A DNA stretch of 40,436 nt from Proteiniphilum sp. UBA1403. GTDB lineage: Bacteria; Bacteroidota; Bacteroidia; Bacteroidales; Dysgonomonadaceae. The position numbers and the translations under genes are program-made. The notes under the pieces are model-generated. The model made no database searches, had not been told where the DNA came from, and was given only the letters and a program-made list of their open reading frames with translations. Below are positions 23,301-31,624 of the stretch, piece after piece (positions within the stretch are counted from its first letter, which is position 1; each line of letters starts with the position of its first letter). The stretch lies in NCBI GenBank assembly GCA_002305715.1, contig DBQD01000048.1:1-40436 (forward strand), given 5' to 3'.

Positions 23301-24215
23301 ATGACAAAGTTTGAGATAACCATCCTGGGGTGCGGCTCGGCTATGCCAACCACGCTCCATCATCCTCCTTCACAACTTATCGACATGAATGAGAAACTGT
23401 TCATGATTGACTGTGGCGAAGGCACCCAACTACAGATGCGGAAATATAAAGCCCGCATGAGCAAACTTCACTCTCTATTTATTTCACACTTACATGGCGA
23501 TCATATTTTTGGATTGCCCGGTTTGATCTCCACTCTCAGCCTACTTGGGAGGACAGCCGATTTAAATATATATGCACACAAGGAGATCGATTTTCTGCTG
23601 AATCCACTTTTGACATACTTGGGTAGTCATCTCTCATTCAAGATTAATCTATTTCCACTGAATCCTCACTCAGAAGAGAAACTTTTTGAGAACAAGATGA
23701 TGAGAGTAACATCCTTTCCCCTGAAACACCGCATCGATACAAACGCATTCCTCTTTGAACAAAAACAATCACCACGACATATCAAGCGGGAAATGATCGA
23801 TTTTTATCATGTCCCGGTAAAACAGATCAACGAGATCAAAAATGGAGCCGATTACCTCTGCTCCGATGGAAACCTCATTCTCAACGAACACCTTACCACC
23901 CCTGGAAAACCGTCTCGGAAGTATGCCTACTGCTCCGACACGGCCTATTCACCCGAGATTATTACATACATAAAAAATGTGGATTTGTTATATCACGAAG
24001 CCACGTTTGCAGAGAGTGAGCGAAATCGTGCCGAAGAGACATTCCACTCTACAGCACAACAGGCCGCCGAAATAGCTTTGGCTGCAGGAGTAAAAAAACT
24101 GATGATTGGACATTTTTCATCACGTTACAATGAGACTGAAAGCCTTCTCAAAGAGGCTATGGCTGTTTTTCCCAACACAGAACTTGCTGTTGAGGGAAAA
24201 ATAGTATCTTTGTGA
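23301..24215 (+). CDS. rnz: Ribonuclease Z
   Basis: RNase Z cuts the 3' trailer of pre-tRNA. The 304-residue metallo-beta-lactamase-fold protein has HLHGDH at 63-68, the D-G-E glycine turn at MIDCGEGTQ, a flexible arm-like middle, YCSDTAY, LYHEATF and GHFSSRY. These provide the two-zinc site. tRNA genes in this window lack encoded CCA, which fits a need for RNase Z. It begins 1 nt after the queE stop. Confidence 0.93.
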   Translation: MTKFEITILGCGSAMPTTLHHPPSQLIDMNEKLFMIDCGEGTQLQMRKYKARMSKLHSLFISHLHGDHIFGLPGLISTLSLLGRTADLNIYAHKEIDFLLNPLLTYLGSHLSFKINLFPLNPHSEEKLFENKMMRVTSFPLKHRIDTNAFLFEQKQSPRHIKREMIDFYHVPVKQINEIKNGADYLCSDGNLILNEHLTTPGKPSRKYAYCSDTAYSPEIITYIKNVDLLYHEATFAESERNRAEETFHSTAQQAAEIALAAGVKKLMIGHFSSRYNETESLLKEAMAVFPNTELAVEGKIVSL

Positions 24216-24230
24216 AGTGATCGAAACTCT

Positions 24231-24548
24231 ATGAAACATTTCAATACCATTCTATTAACTACCCTGTTACTGCTTGGTATGGGATTTCCCCTCTTTTCGC
24301 AGGTAAATCCCATAAGAAGTGTTGTGGAGATACCAACAACAGACACAATAAATATAAAACTGTCGGAAAACCGACTTATCATTGAGAATCTGCCCAAAGA
24401 CGATATCCTTGAAATTTACAATATCATGGGGGTAAAAGTATTCACACGTCGTGTGAAAGAAGGAACCAATGAGTATATCCTTAATTTACCGAAGGGATTT
24501 TATATTCTAAAAATAGGAAAGTATACTAAAAAAATTGCACTCAATTGA
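24231..24548 (+). CDS. Small secreted T9SS C-terminal-domain protein
   Basis: This 105-residue protein has a signal peptide (about residues 1-23, ending LFSQ), a linker of about 22 residues and then a complete type A sorting-like domain. Visible parts are NRLIIENLP, LEIYNIMGVKVF, YILNLPKGFYILKIG and the basic end TKKIALN. T9SS cargo normally carries this domain after a large catalytic part. Here there is no cargo. It follows rnz by 15 nt and could be co-transcribed. It may be a decoy, an adaptor, or the residue of a larger gene, though no remnant of one is seen. Confidence 0.8.
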   Translation: MKHFNTILLTTLLLLGMGFPLFSQVNPIRSVVEIPTTDTINIKLSENRLIIENLPKDDILEIYNIMGVKVFTRRVKEGTNEYILNLPKGFYILKIGKYTKKIALN

Positions 24549-24562
24549 ATTTAACACCTTCA

Positions 24563-24596
24563 TTTTGTTAGTTCCAATGCCTTTTTTATATCTTTG
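24563..24596 (+). promoter_or_regulatory. asd promoter
   Basis: TTTTG at 24563-24567 and TATCTTTG at 24589-24596 are 21 bases apart, a good match to the Bacteroidota consensus. Transcription would start near 24603, about 42 nt before the asd ATG. Confidence 0.65.
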
Positions 24597-24644
24597 TGAT
24601 CTTTATTTGCCCATAATTGGTTATCATTAATAAAATCAAATCAT

Positions 24645-25643
24645 ATGAACATCGCTATTGTAGGTACCAGCGGAGCTGTAGGACAAGAATTACTCCGCGT
24701 ACTGGAAGAAAGAAACTTCCCATTGAGTGAATTGCATCTGTTTGGCTCTTCTAGAAGTGCCGGAACTTCTTACACCTTTAAAGGTAAACAGATCACAGTG
24801 AAGGAGTTGAAACATAACGACGATTTCAAGGGAATAGACATAGCGTTTGTATCAGCCGGGGGAAGCACTTCATTGGAATATGCCGAAACCATCACTAAGC
24901 ATGGGGCTATAATGATCGACAACTCTAGTGCATTCCGCATGGAAAATGATGTTCCACTTGTTGTGCCCGAGGTGAACGCCGAAGATGCTCTCAATACACC
25001 ACGACGTATCATTGCTAACCCCAACTGCACTACAATACAACTGGTAGTAGCACTAAAGGCTATTGAAAATGTAACTCACATTAAAAAAGCACATGTTGCT
25101 ACATATCAGGCTGCTTCAGGTGCTGGTGCTGCAGCCATGCAGGAGCTGGAAAATCAGTATATACAGCTGGTAAATGGTGAACAGCCTACAGTCTCTAAAT
25201 TCGCATACCAATTAGCGTATAACCTAATTCCACAGGTCGATGTTTTCACCGAAAATGGGTATACGAAAGAGGAATTGAAAATGTACAATGAAACACGTAA
25301 AATCATGCACTCCGATATCGAGGTAAGTGCTACCTGTGTGCGTGTTCCGGTAATGCGTTCTCACTCAGAAGCAATTTGGATTGAAACTGAACGTCCGTTA
25401 TCAATTGAAGAAGCACGTGCCGCTTTCAGCAAAGCCAAAGGTGTAGTAGTGGTAGATAATCCGGCTAATAAAGAATACCCCATGCCGTTGGATCTCGCAG
25501 GCAAAGACCCAGTCTATGTGGGCCGTATCCGCAAGGACCTGACCAACGATAATGGATTGACTTTTTGGGCAGTATCTGATCAAATACGAAAAGGTGCGGC
25601 TCTCAATGCTGTGCAAATTGCTGAGTACCTGATCAATCGATAG
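24645..25643 (+). CDS. asd: Aspartate-semialdehyde dehydrogenase
   Basis: Asd reduces aspartyl phosphate to aspartate semialdehyde with NADPH, the branch point to lysine/diaminopimelate, threonine and methionine. The 332-residue protein starts with the Rossmann loop VGTSGAVGQ. It also has FVSAGGSTS, DNSSAFRM, PNCTT with the catalytic Cys, and ATYQAASGAG. A catalytic-His segment is seen at CVRVPVMRSHSEA. It has its own promoter and converges on znuC with a single base between the stops and no visible terminator. Confidence 0.95.
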   Translation: MNIAIVGTSGAVGQELLRVLEERNFPLSELHLFGSSRSAGTSYTFKGKQITVKELKHNDDFKGIDIAFVSAGGSTSLEYAETITKHGAIMIDNSSAFRMENDVPLVVPEVNAEDALNTPRRIIANPNCTTIQLVVALKAIENVTHIKKAHVATYQAASGAGAAAMQELENQYIQLVNGEQPTVSKFAYQLAYNLIPQVDVFTENGYTKEELKMYNETRKIMHSDIEVSATCVRVPVMRSHSEAIWIETERPLSIEEARAAFSKAKGVVVVDNPANKEYPMPLDLAGKDPVYVGRIRKDLTNDNGLTFWAVSDQIRKGAALNAVQIAEYLINR

Positions 25644-25644
25644 A

Positions 25645-26469
25645 CTACTTCTCGTCACATTTTACCGCGTCATCATGATCATGGTGATGCGGTTCTTTTT
25701 GCACACGATCATCGTGCTGAAGTAGGACCCGATGTGGTAGTGCACCGTGCCCTAGTATCTCTATGGGGCATGAATCGTATGCATTATTCAGCCATTCTTG
25801 CGAAATATTAGAACCGGAATGATAATGTAAACTCTGGTTTACACAGGCAATATTTTTTACCAGAGAGATAATAGTCCCTACATCGTGTGATACCAGTACA
25901 ATCGCTATTTCTTTGTTGATATCACCCAATATTTTGTAGAAATTGGTTTCAAAAAGTTTGTCAACGTAGGTACTAGGTTCGTCGAGAATAATCAATTTCG
26001 GATTATCAACAATAGCCCTCCCCAACAAAACCCGTTGAAGCTGACCACCCGATAGTTCGCCAATTGAATGCCACAAAAGGTGCTCCACCCCAAGTCGCTC
26101 AGCCACACTTCTCACCTTCTGCTTATCCTTTTCTGTATAGTGTCTTAAGAACTTCCCGGGAGGAGTGAGACCCGACTGAATCACATCTGATACGGAAATT
26201 GGAAATTTCTTGTCGATATGATTAATTTGGGGGAGGTAGCCGATGTTCATGGCTGAAACCTTTTGAGCTTTATCGTAGAAAGAAATTGCTCCCGGCTGTG
26301 TTTTCAACAAACCCAATATCGATTTAAGCAGCGTGGTCTTCCCTCCACCATTCGGCCCAATAATCCCTAGAAAATCATTCTCATAAATGGTTAATGAGAC
26401 ATCCTTCAATACGTTGGGTTTATTTTCATACCCAACGGTCAGATTATTTATTTCTATCAGTTTATTCAT
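25645..26469 (-). CDS. znuC: Zinc/manganese-type ABC transporter ATPase with His-rich tail
   Basis: This 274-residue nucleotide-binding subunit has Walker A GPNGGGKTT at 38-46, Q-loop YLPQ, signature LSGGQLQR, Walker B LIILDEP, and a switch His in SHDVG. The C-terminal 30 residues hold a His/Asp-rich run (HHHDHDD) that could bind zinc as a sensor or store. It overlaps znuA by 8 nt. No permease (znuB) gene lies next to it, since asd converges immediately downstream. Metal type is inferred from the partner protein; Mn or Fe cannot be excluded. Confidence 0.88.
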   Translation of the reverse strand: MNKLIEINNLTVGYENKPNVLKDVSLTIYENDFLGIIGPNGGGKTTLLKSILGLLKTQPGAISFYDKAQKVSAMNIGYLPQINHIDKKFPISVSDVIQSGLTPPGKFLRHYTEKDKQKVRSVAERLGVEHLLWHSIGELSGGQLQRVLLGRAIVDNPKLIILDEPSTYVDKLFETNFYKILGDINKEIAIVLVSHDVGTIISLVKNIACVNQSLHYHSGSNISQEWLNNAYDSCPIEILGHGALPHRVLLQHDDRVQKEPHHHDHDDAVKCDEK

Positions 26470-27430
26470 TTACGTCACGTGCTAAAATATCAACCAGTTG
26501 CATCAACTCCTTATCCCATGCATAATTCAACGGATCAATTTCAAATAATTCTGCACCTAGCTCACGAGCAATCACTTCCATATTTTTTGCATCGAATCCT
26601 TTTTGCATAAACAAGGTATGTATCTGCTCTTTGCGAGCCAAGTCGACCAGTTCTTTAATTTGTGCCGGTGAAGGATTCTTACCCTGAAATTCCACACTAT
26701 GTTGGTGGAAGTTGTAATCATTTGAAAAATAAGCAAGAGCTGGATGATATATTATAAAAGCACGGGAGGTGACATTGGCCAGTTTTTTCTGAATCAAACT
26801 ATCCATTTCGGTAAGTTGTCCAATGAAACGTTCGTAGTTGGCCTGATATGTTTCCTTGTTATCCGGATCAACCTTCACCAAAGCTTCCAACATATTCGCT
26901 GTCATTATTTTTACAGCACGAGGAGATGTCCAGATATGAGGATCAGTATCCCCATGATTGTGGACATGATTATGCTCGTCTGTATATCCAGTATCGTGGT
27001 CATGTCCAGCATCGTTATCATGTTTGTGATTGTGTTCATTCGCATGACCGTGATCGTGATCTGTATGTTCTCCTCCTTCAATTCGCTCAATGCCTGTAGA
27101 GCAATCAACCATCAAGATGTTCCGGTTATTAGTCGCCAGTCGACCGCTCCATGCCCGCTCAAAGCCCAGATCCCCTACCATGAAGTAGATCTGACTCTTG
27201 CCCATCTCCACCATCACCGATGGAGCCGGCTCGTAGGTCTCAGGACTTGTTCCAGGAGGCACCAACGTATTAATTGTGAATGCATCTCCCACAATCTGTT
27301 CCAAAAAATAACGCTGTGGTTCAATGGTAACCGTGAGCACACCTTTTTCTGTTTCGGTATTCTTCTTACTACCCGACTGGCATGCAACGAATAACGAAAG
27401 AGATACTATAAATAAAAAATACTTTTTCAT
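26462..27430 (-). CDS. znuA: Zinc-type substrate-binding lipoprotein
   Basis: This 322-residue cluster A-I metal-binding protein starts with a lipoprotein signal (SLFVACQ, Cys17), so it is anchored at a membrane. A loop at about 122-165 is rich in His and Asp, the hallmark of zinc-type ZnuA. Likely ligands are His165 (DPHIWTSP), the His of IYHPALAYF and the Asp of FEIDPLNY. At the first ligand position, the family PHxYEP is PETYEP here, so Glu64 stands where His is usual. It is the first gene of znuA-znuC and lies divergent from mnmD. Confidence 0.88.
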   Translation of the reverse strand: MKKYFLFIVSLSLFVACQSGSKKNTETEKGVLTVTIEPQRYFLEQIVGDAFTINTLVPPGTSPETYEPAPSVMVEMGKSQIYFMVGDLGFERAWSGRLATNNRNILMVDCSTGIERIEGGEHTDHDHGHANEHNHKHDNDAGHDHDTGYTDEHNHVHNHGDTDPHIWTSPRAVKIMTANMLEALVKVDPDNKETYQANYERFIGQLTEMDSLIQKKLANVTSRAFIIYHPALAYFSNDYNFHQHSVEFQGKNPSPAQIKELVDLARKEQIHTLFMQKGFDAKNMEVIARELGAELFEIDPLNYAWDKELMQLVDILARDVNE

Positions 27431-27447
27431 TAGATATGTTTAATTGA

Positions 27448-27499
27448 CAAATGTAACGAATTTCGTTCTTTGGAGGAAATCATAAACAAAGTTTGTTTA
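27448..27499. promoter_or_regulatory. Two palindromic operators and znuA -7 box
   Basis: On the minus strand the complement of 27448-27455 reads TACATTTG, a -7 box for znuA. AACGAA-t-TTCGTT (27455-27467) and TAAACAAA-g-TTTGTTTA (27483-27499) are perfect palindromes whose centres are 30 bases apart. Their place before a zinc transporter suggests a Fur/Zur-type repressor, but neither was matched to a known box. Confidence 0.55.
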
Positions 27500-27577
27500 C
27501 TTTTGTTGCCTGTGATCATAATCTATATGATATCTTCACAAACCAGCTGTGTCTAAACTTCATACAATTGGATCGAT

Positions 27578-28441
27578 ATGTATTCAGACAATCGTCTCAC
27601 AAACCCTATATTTGAAATCACAGAAGATGGATCGCATACACTCTTTGTGCCAGAATTAAATGAACATTACCATTCAACACATGGAGCTTTGCAAGAATCG
27701 ATGCACATCTTCATCAAGGATGGGTTATTATACAAACTCCAATCACAACATGCCAATCAATTAGAACAACAGTCTTTACAGATTAATGAGGAAAAGAACC
27801 ATCAGACTGCGTCGGAACATGAGAAGCAACCCTCCACTTTATTTACGCTGCTTGAGATAGGGTTCGGTACTGGACTCAATGCTCTACTCACCTTGCTCGA
27901 AGCAGAAAAAAGAGAGATAAATCTGTTTTACCATACGCTCGAACGCTATCCCATTTCTTTAGAAGCGGCACAACAACTTAATTACCCAGTCATGTTGAAG
28001 AATAGAAATTTCAACATCGCTGTTGGTAATCTTCAACAGAACAATCAATACAATCTGACTGCTGGTAACATTGATTACAAAACCATTAAACAGCTATTTC
28101 TGCAACTTCATACCGCTCAGTGGGAGCAAGCAACAACCATAACACCCCACTTCACGATGTTGAAACAAGAGATAGATTTCAGTAACCCCACCACGTTTCT
28201 TCCGGAAAAAAGTTTCGACCTAATCTATTTCGATGCTTTTGCACCCGAAAAGCAACCGGAGATGTGGACACAGGAGATATTCGATTATCTCTACAGCATT
28301 TCTAATCAGGGCGCTATCCTAACCACATACTGTGCGAAAGGTGTAGTCCGAAGAATGCTACAGACAGCCGGTTTTCAAGTAGCTCGACTTCCTGGACCAC
28401 CGGGAAAACGGGAAATTCTGCGAGCAACCAGACTTGATTGA
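27578..28441 (+). CDS. mnmD: tRNA 5-methylaminomethyl-2-thiouridine methyltransferase
   Basis: MnmD methylates the wobble uridine of tRNAs in its final modification step. The 287-residue protein has ESMHIFIKDGL, the SAM-binding LLEIGFGTGLNALLTL at about 91-106, DLIYFDAFAPEKQPEMW, and the end segment YCAKGVVRRMLQTAGF with GPPGKREI. A Gln/His/Glu-rich stretch (about residues 52-87) between the first strand region and the SAM loop makes it longer than the typical 220-250 residues I recall. The FAD-dependent MnmC2 half is absent, as usual in Bacteroidota. It is monocistronic. Confidence 0.9.
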   Translation: MYSDNRLTNPIFEITEDGSHTLFVPELNEHYHSTHGALQESMHIFIKDGLLYKLQSQHANQLEQQSLQINEEKNHQTASEHEKQPSTLFTLLEIGFGTGLNALLTLLEAEKREINLFYHTLERYPISLEAAQQLNYPVMLKNRNFNIAVGNLQQNNQYNLTAGNIDYKTIKQLFLQLHTAQWEQATTITPHFTMLKQEIDFSNPTTFLPEKSFDLIYFDAFAPEKQPEMWTQEIFDYLYSISNQGAILTTYCAKGVVRRMLQTAGFQVARLPGPPGKREILRATRLD

Positions 28442-28728
28442 GAATAACAAACGTAGTTTATTAACGACCAAGCTGGATTCAGTGAAACTACACAAAATAG
28501 TATGCAACCAAACATTAAATAAGACAACAGAAAAAATGAAACTAGCTATGTGGTATCTTCCCCAACTACTCTGTTTTCATTTGTTGATTTGAGATTTAAT
28601 TCTTTCTTTTGCTGTTGGTAAATAGAGATAGAACAGATTTGTATTGTTTGTCATGTAATGTAGAGTCTGGATGCAGAACACGAGCTTACAAGACAACCTA
28701 ACGAAATTGAAAAAAAGCTATACATCCA
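28442..28728. other. 287-nt intergenic stretch before the export operon
   Basis: AT-rich with no gene or clear terminator. The nearest promoter-like word is TATTGTTTG near 28641, which has one base too many to match TAnnTTTG. The export operon promoter is probably in here. Confidence 0.4.
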
Positions 28729-29421
28729 ATGACAATCGCAGCACGACTACTTGATGCAGGCAAGGAGTATAAGACCGGTGAATCTACAATTGTGGCATTG
28801 CAGCCCACCACAGCAGAGTTTAGGACCGGCGAGATTACCTTGCTGGTAGGTCCTTCCGGTTCTGGAAAAACCACACTCCTATCACTTCTTGGCTCAGTGA
28901 TCTATCCCTCTTTTGGGAAAGTATGGGTGGGGGATACCTGTATAAACGATCTCACTGAGAAAGAACTCGCCATACTCCGTTTGCAACATATTGGCTTTGT
29001 CTTTCAAGGTTTCAATCTGCTTGCTCCGTTGAATGCATTGGAGAATGTGATGGAACCACTCCTTTTACAGGGTGTGAAACGAAAAGAGGCAAAACATAGA
29101 GCGATGGAGCTGATCTCTAAGTTCGAGATGGAAGACCGCATTTACAACCTCCCAAGGAACCTCAGTGGGGGACAGCAACAGCGAATCGCCATCGCCCGAT
29201 CCCTTGTAACCAATCCCCAATTAATTCTTTGCGATGAGCCAACTGCCTCGCTCGACCACAAGAGCGCCAAGATGGTCATGGATATGCTTAGTAAGCTATC
29301 CGGCGAAAACCGTGCCGTTATAGTGGTTACCCACGATGTACGGTTGAAAAAGTATGCCGACCGGACTATCTATGTTTCTGGAGGTAGAATAAGCGACACC
29401 GCTATAGAAGATAATTTCTGA
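28729..29421 (+). CDS. DevA/LolD-type ABC transporter ATPase
   Basis: This 230-residue ATPase belongs to the MacB/LolD/DevA class. It has Walker A GPSGSGKTT at about 42-50, Q-loop FVFQGFNLL, signature LSGGQQQR, Walker B LILCDEPTASLD and switch His in THDV. It powers the permease encoded two genes downstream. Gene order ATPase, adaptor, permease, outer-membrane channel matches tripartite exporters such as DevBCA-TolC, which export glycolipids, peptides or drugs. The substrate is not evident. Confidence 0.9.
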   Translation: MTIAARLLDAGKEYKTGESTIVALQPTTAEFRTGEITLLVGPSGSGKTTLLSLLGSVIYPSFGKVWVGDTCINDLTEKELAILRLQHIGFVFQGFNLLAPLNALENVMEPLLLQGVKRKEAKHRAMELISKFEMEDRIYNLPRNLSGGQQQRIAIARSLVTNPQLILCDEPTASLDHKSAKMVMDMLSKLSGENRAVIVVTHDVRLKKYADRTIYVSGGRISDTAIEDNF

Positions 29422-29451
29422 TTTAATGATGGTAATAAATTGATTAATAAT

Positions 29452-30381
29452 ATGAAGCGACTAATTGTTCTTCTTACTACTACACTGCTTCTGACTGCAT
29501 GTGGCAGCAATCAGGAGAAAAACACCCCAACGCAAATAGAAACTACACCTACACAGGTTGTCGGTATCGGTAAGGTTGTGCCACAAGGTGGCGTTATTCA
29601 GCTGGCTGCCCCCTCATCGGGCATCGTGAGAGAGGTATACCGAAAGGCTGGTGAGCAGGTCCAAGAGGGTGAACTCATTCTCTCACTCTACAGCAGCGAA
29701 GAGGAGCTGGCCGTTAGAGAAGCTGATTCCCGCGTACGTTCACAGGAACTGGCTGTAGAGTCGGCAAGAATCTTGATGGAGCAACAGCGTTTCCTCTTTA
29801 CGGAACAAGAGCGTCAGTTAAAAGACGCAAAAGAACTGTTAGTTGTGGGAGCCACAACAGGTGAGAATGTACGCACACTACAGAACGAATTTGATCGGGG
29901 TGCCGAGCAGATGAAAAAGTTGGAAAACGACTTTCGTCTGCAACAATCGCAACTCAACGAGTTAAAAATCCAGCGAGCCACCAAGGCGGAGAATTTACAA
30001 AAGAAAGAGTTCAGTGCGCCCACCGCTGGTACACTGTTGGATCTCACACCAAATGTGGGCGAGTCGGTCAGCCAATATCAGCAATATGCAAAAGTTGCTC
30101 CCGACAAGCCGCTGATGGTGATGGCAGAGATCGATGAGCTGTTTGCACACGAATTGAAGGTCGGACAAACTTGTAAGATCTATATTCATAGCAATTCCGA
30201 AGTAGCAGCTACCGGTGAGATCGTACGCATTTCACCTGATCTGAAAAAGAAATCACTCTTTTCAGAAAGTGGAACCGACCTCCAAGATCGTCGCATCCGT
30301 GAGATAGAGGTTTCGCTTATCGAGGTAAAAAAGCCTCTCTTTATCGAATCGAAAGTGGAATGCAGTGTCCATTTAAACTGA
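29452..30381 (+). CDS. HlyD/DevB-type periplasmic adaptor lipoprotein
   Basis: The ATG at 29452 gives 309 residues with a lipobox (LLTACG). A biotinyl-lipoyl half-motif appears near residue 45-70 (GGVIQLAAPSSGIVREVYRKAGEQVQEGE). A long coiled-coil hairpin spans about residues 90-190, rich in Glu, Gln and Leu. The second lipoyl half follows (KKEFSAPTAGTLLDLTPNVGESV), then a beta-barrel domain. It bridges the inner-membrane permease and the TolC channel. The stop is 6 nt before the permease ATG. Confidence 0.88.
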   Translation: MKRLIVLLTTTLLLTACGSNQEKNTPTQIETTPTQVVGIGKVVPQGGVIQLAAPSSGIVREVYRKAGEQVQEGELILSLYSSEEELAVREADSRVRSQELAVESARILMEQQRFLFTEQERQLKDAKELLVVGATTGENVRTLQNEFDRGAEQMKKLENDFRLQQSQLNELKIQRATKAENLQKKEFSAPTAGTLLDLTPNVGESVSQYQQYAKVAPDKPLMVMAEIDELFAHELKVGQTCKIYIHSNSEVAATGEIVRISPDLKKKSLFSESGTDLQDRRIREIEVSLIEVKKPLFIESKVECSVHLN

Positions 30382-30387
30382 TCCCGT

Positions 30388-31524
30388 ATGCTCTCTACAG
30401 CATTTAAATTTGTCCGTTTCGAAAAGTCCAAGAGCATGGGCATTCTTGCTGCTATCGTCATCAGCATTTACCTGATTGGCATAGAGCTAGGTATGTTCTT
30501 TTACTTAGCAGACATCATTGGTGGTATCGTAGGCAATGCCAATCCCCAGTATGCCCAGGTTTTTGTAGTGAAAAAGCAGACCGAAAACGTGAACCAGCTC
30601 TCCCCGTTTGATATTCGCTGGGTAAACCAACTGCGAAGCATCGAAGGAGTGACGGACACCCATGGCTTCATCATCACCAATGTATCGGCCCGATTCCCCA
30701 ATGGGAAAGATGCCCCGGCAGTGGTTGTTGGAAGCGACTATCCCATCATGGCCGCAGGACCCTATGCCGATCTGATCTATTCCGGGGACATCAGCAACTT
30801 GGCAGCACCAGAGATAGTCTCTACCGACTATTACGACAACAAGACATTGCGTTACGATGTTGTCCCTGGCACCCGTTTCGAGATCAATGGCAAGTCGGCC
30901 ACCGTCGGTGTAATGACAAAAGATGCCAAGGGATTCACCGCCCCATTGATCTATACCACCACTGAGAAAGCCCGCTACTACACAGGAATGTCCTCTACAC
31001 AAATTAGTGGAATCATCGTAACTGTACCCAATGCGACCAAGATTGAACAGGTTGTCGCTCAAATCAATCAGATTGCACCCGATCTGAAAGCATGGCCTGC
31101 AGAACAAATCCGGACTGCCACCATTGTCAACGTTATGACAGCAAATAATATGGGTATGAGTTTTGCTACACTGGTGCTTTTCGGCATAGTCAGTGGCTTT
31201 TTTATCATCGGACTGACCATGTACTCGGTCACTTATGACCGCATCAAGGACTACGGTACACTCAAAGCCATCGGAGCGTCGGGCAAGTACATCACCTGGC
31301 TGGTTATCACTCAATCGGTCCTATATGCCATCTTCGGTTATTTGGTATCGCTGATCCTACTTGTCATCTCAAAGATTGGAATGGCTAAAGGTGGACTTAT
31401 CATCAGCCTAAGTCCAGCATTATTGAGTTTCTTATTTCTCACAACCCTGATTATCTCCGTAGGTAGTTCCTACTTTTCCATCCGAAAATTGAGAACAGTA
31501 GAACCCTCTTCTGTCTTCCGATAA
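30388..31524 (+). CDS. DevC-like ABC transporter permease (FtsX domain)
   Basis: This 378-residue protein has one membrane segment at about 20-45 and a large extracytoplasmic domain from about 50 to 250. Three membrane segments close the C-terminal FtsX domain (TLVLFGIVSGFFIIGLTMY, then TYDRIKDYGTLKAIGAS). This four-helix layout is the MacB/DevC type, which moves substrates from the periplasm by mechanotransmission rather than through a bilayer channel. It works with the ATPase and adaptor encoded just upstream. Confidence 0.88.
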   Translation: MLSTAFKFVRFEKSKSMGILAAIVISIYLIGIELGMFFYLADIIGGIVGNANPQYAQVFVVKKQTENVNQLSPFDIRWVNQLRSIEGVTDTHGFIITNVSARFPNGKDAPAVVVGSDYPIMAAGPYADLIYSGDISNLAAPEIVSTDYYDNKTLRYDVVPGTRFEINGKSATVGVMTKDAKGFTAPLIYTTTEKARYYTGMSSTQISGIIVTVPNATKIEQVVAQINQIAPDLKAWPAEQIRTATIVNVMTANNMGMSFATLVLFGIVSGFFIIGLTMYSVTYDRIKDYGTLKAIGASGKYITWLVITQSVLYAIFGYLVSLILLVISKIGMAKGGLIISLSPALLSFLFLTTLIISVGSSYFSIRKLRTVEPSSVFR

Positions 31525-31624
31525 ATGTTGAGTCGGTAAATTAAATCAGAGAGAATCAGAGGCAGGAAACAATGAGATGATCTCTATAATTTCGAAAAAA
31601 ACATCTTGTAAAAAGAGCAATTCA

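Noticed and set aside
24140..24230. The T9SS-domain protein as a frameshifted tail of a larger gene
   Set aside because: It has its own signal peptide and start, and the sequence before it is the intact end of RNase Z.
26744..27394. 216-codon frame opposite znuA
   Set aside because: It is antisense to the His-rich znuA gene; the apparent hydrophobic Ile/Met/Val-rich pattern is the complement of His/Asp codons.
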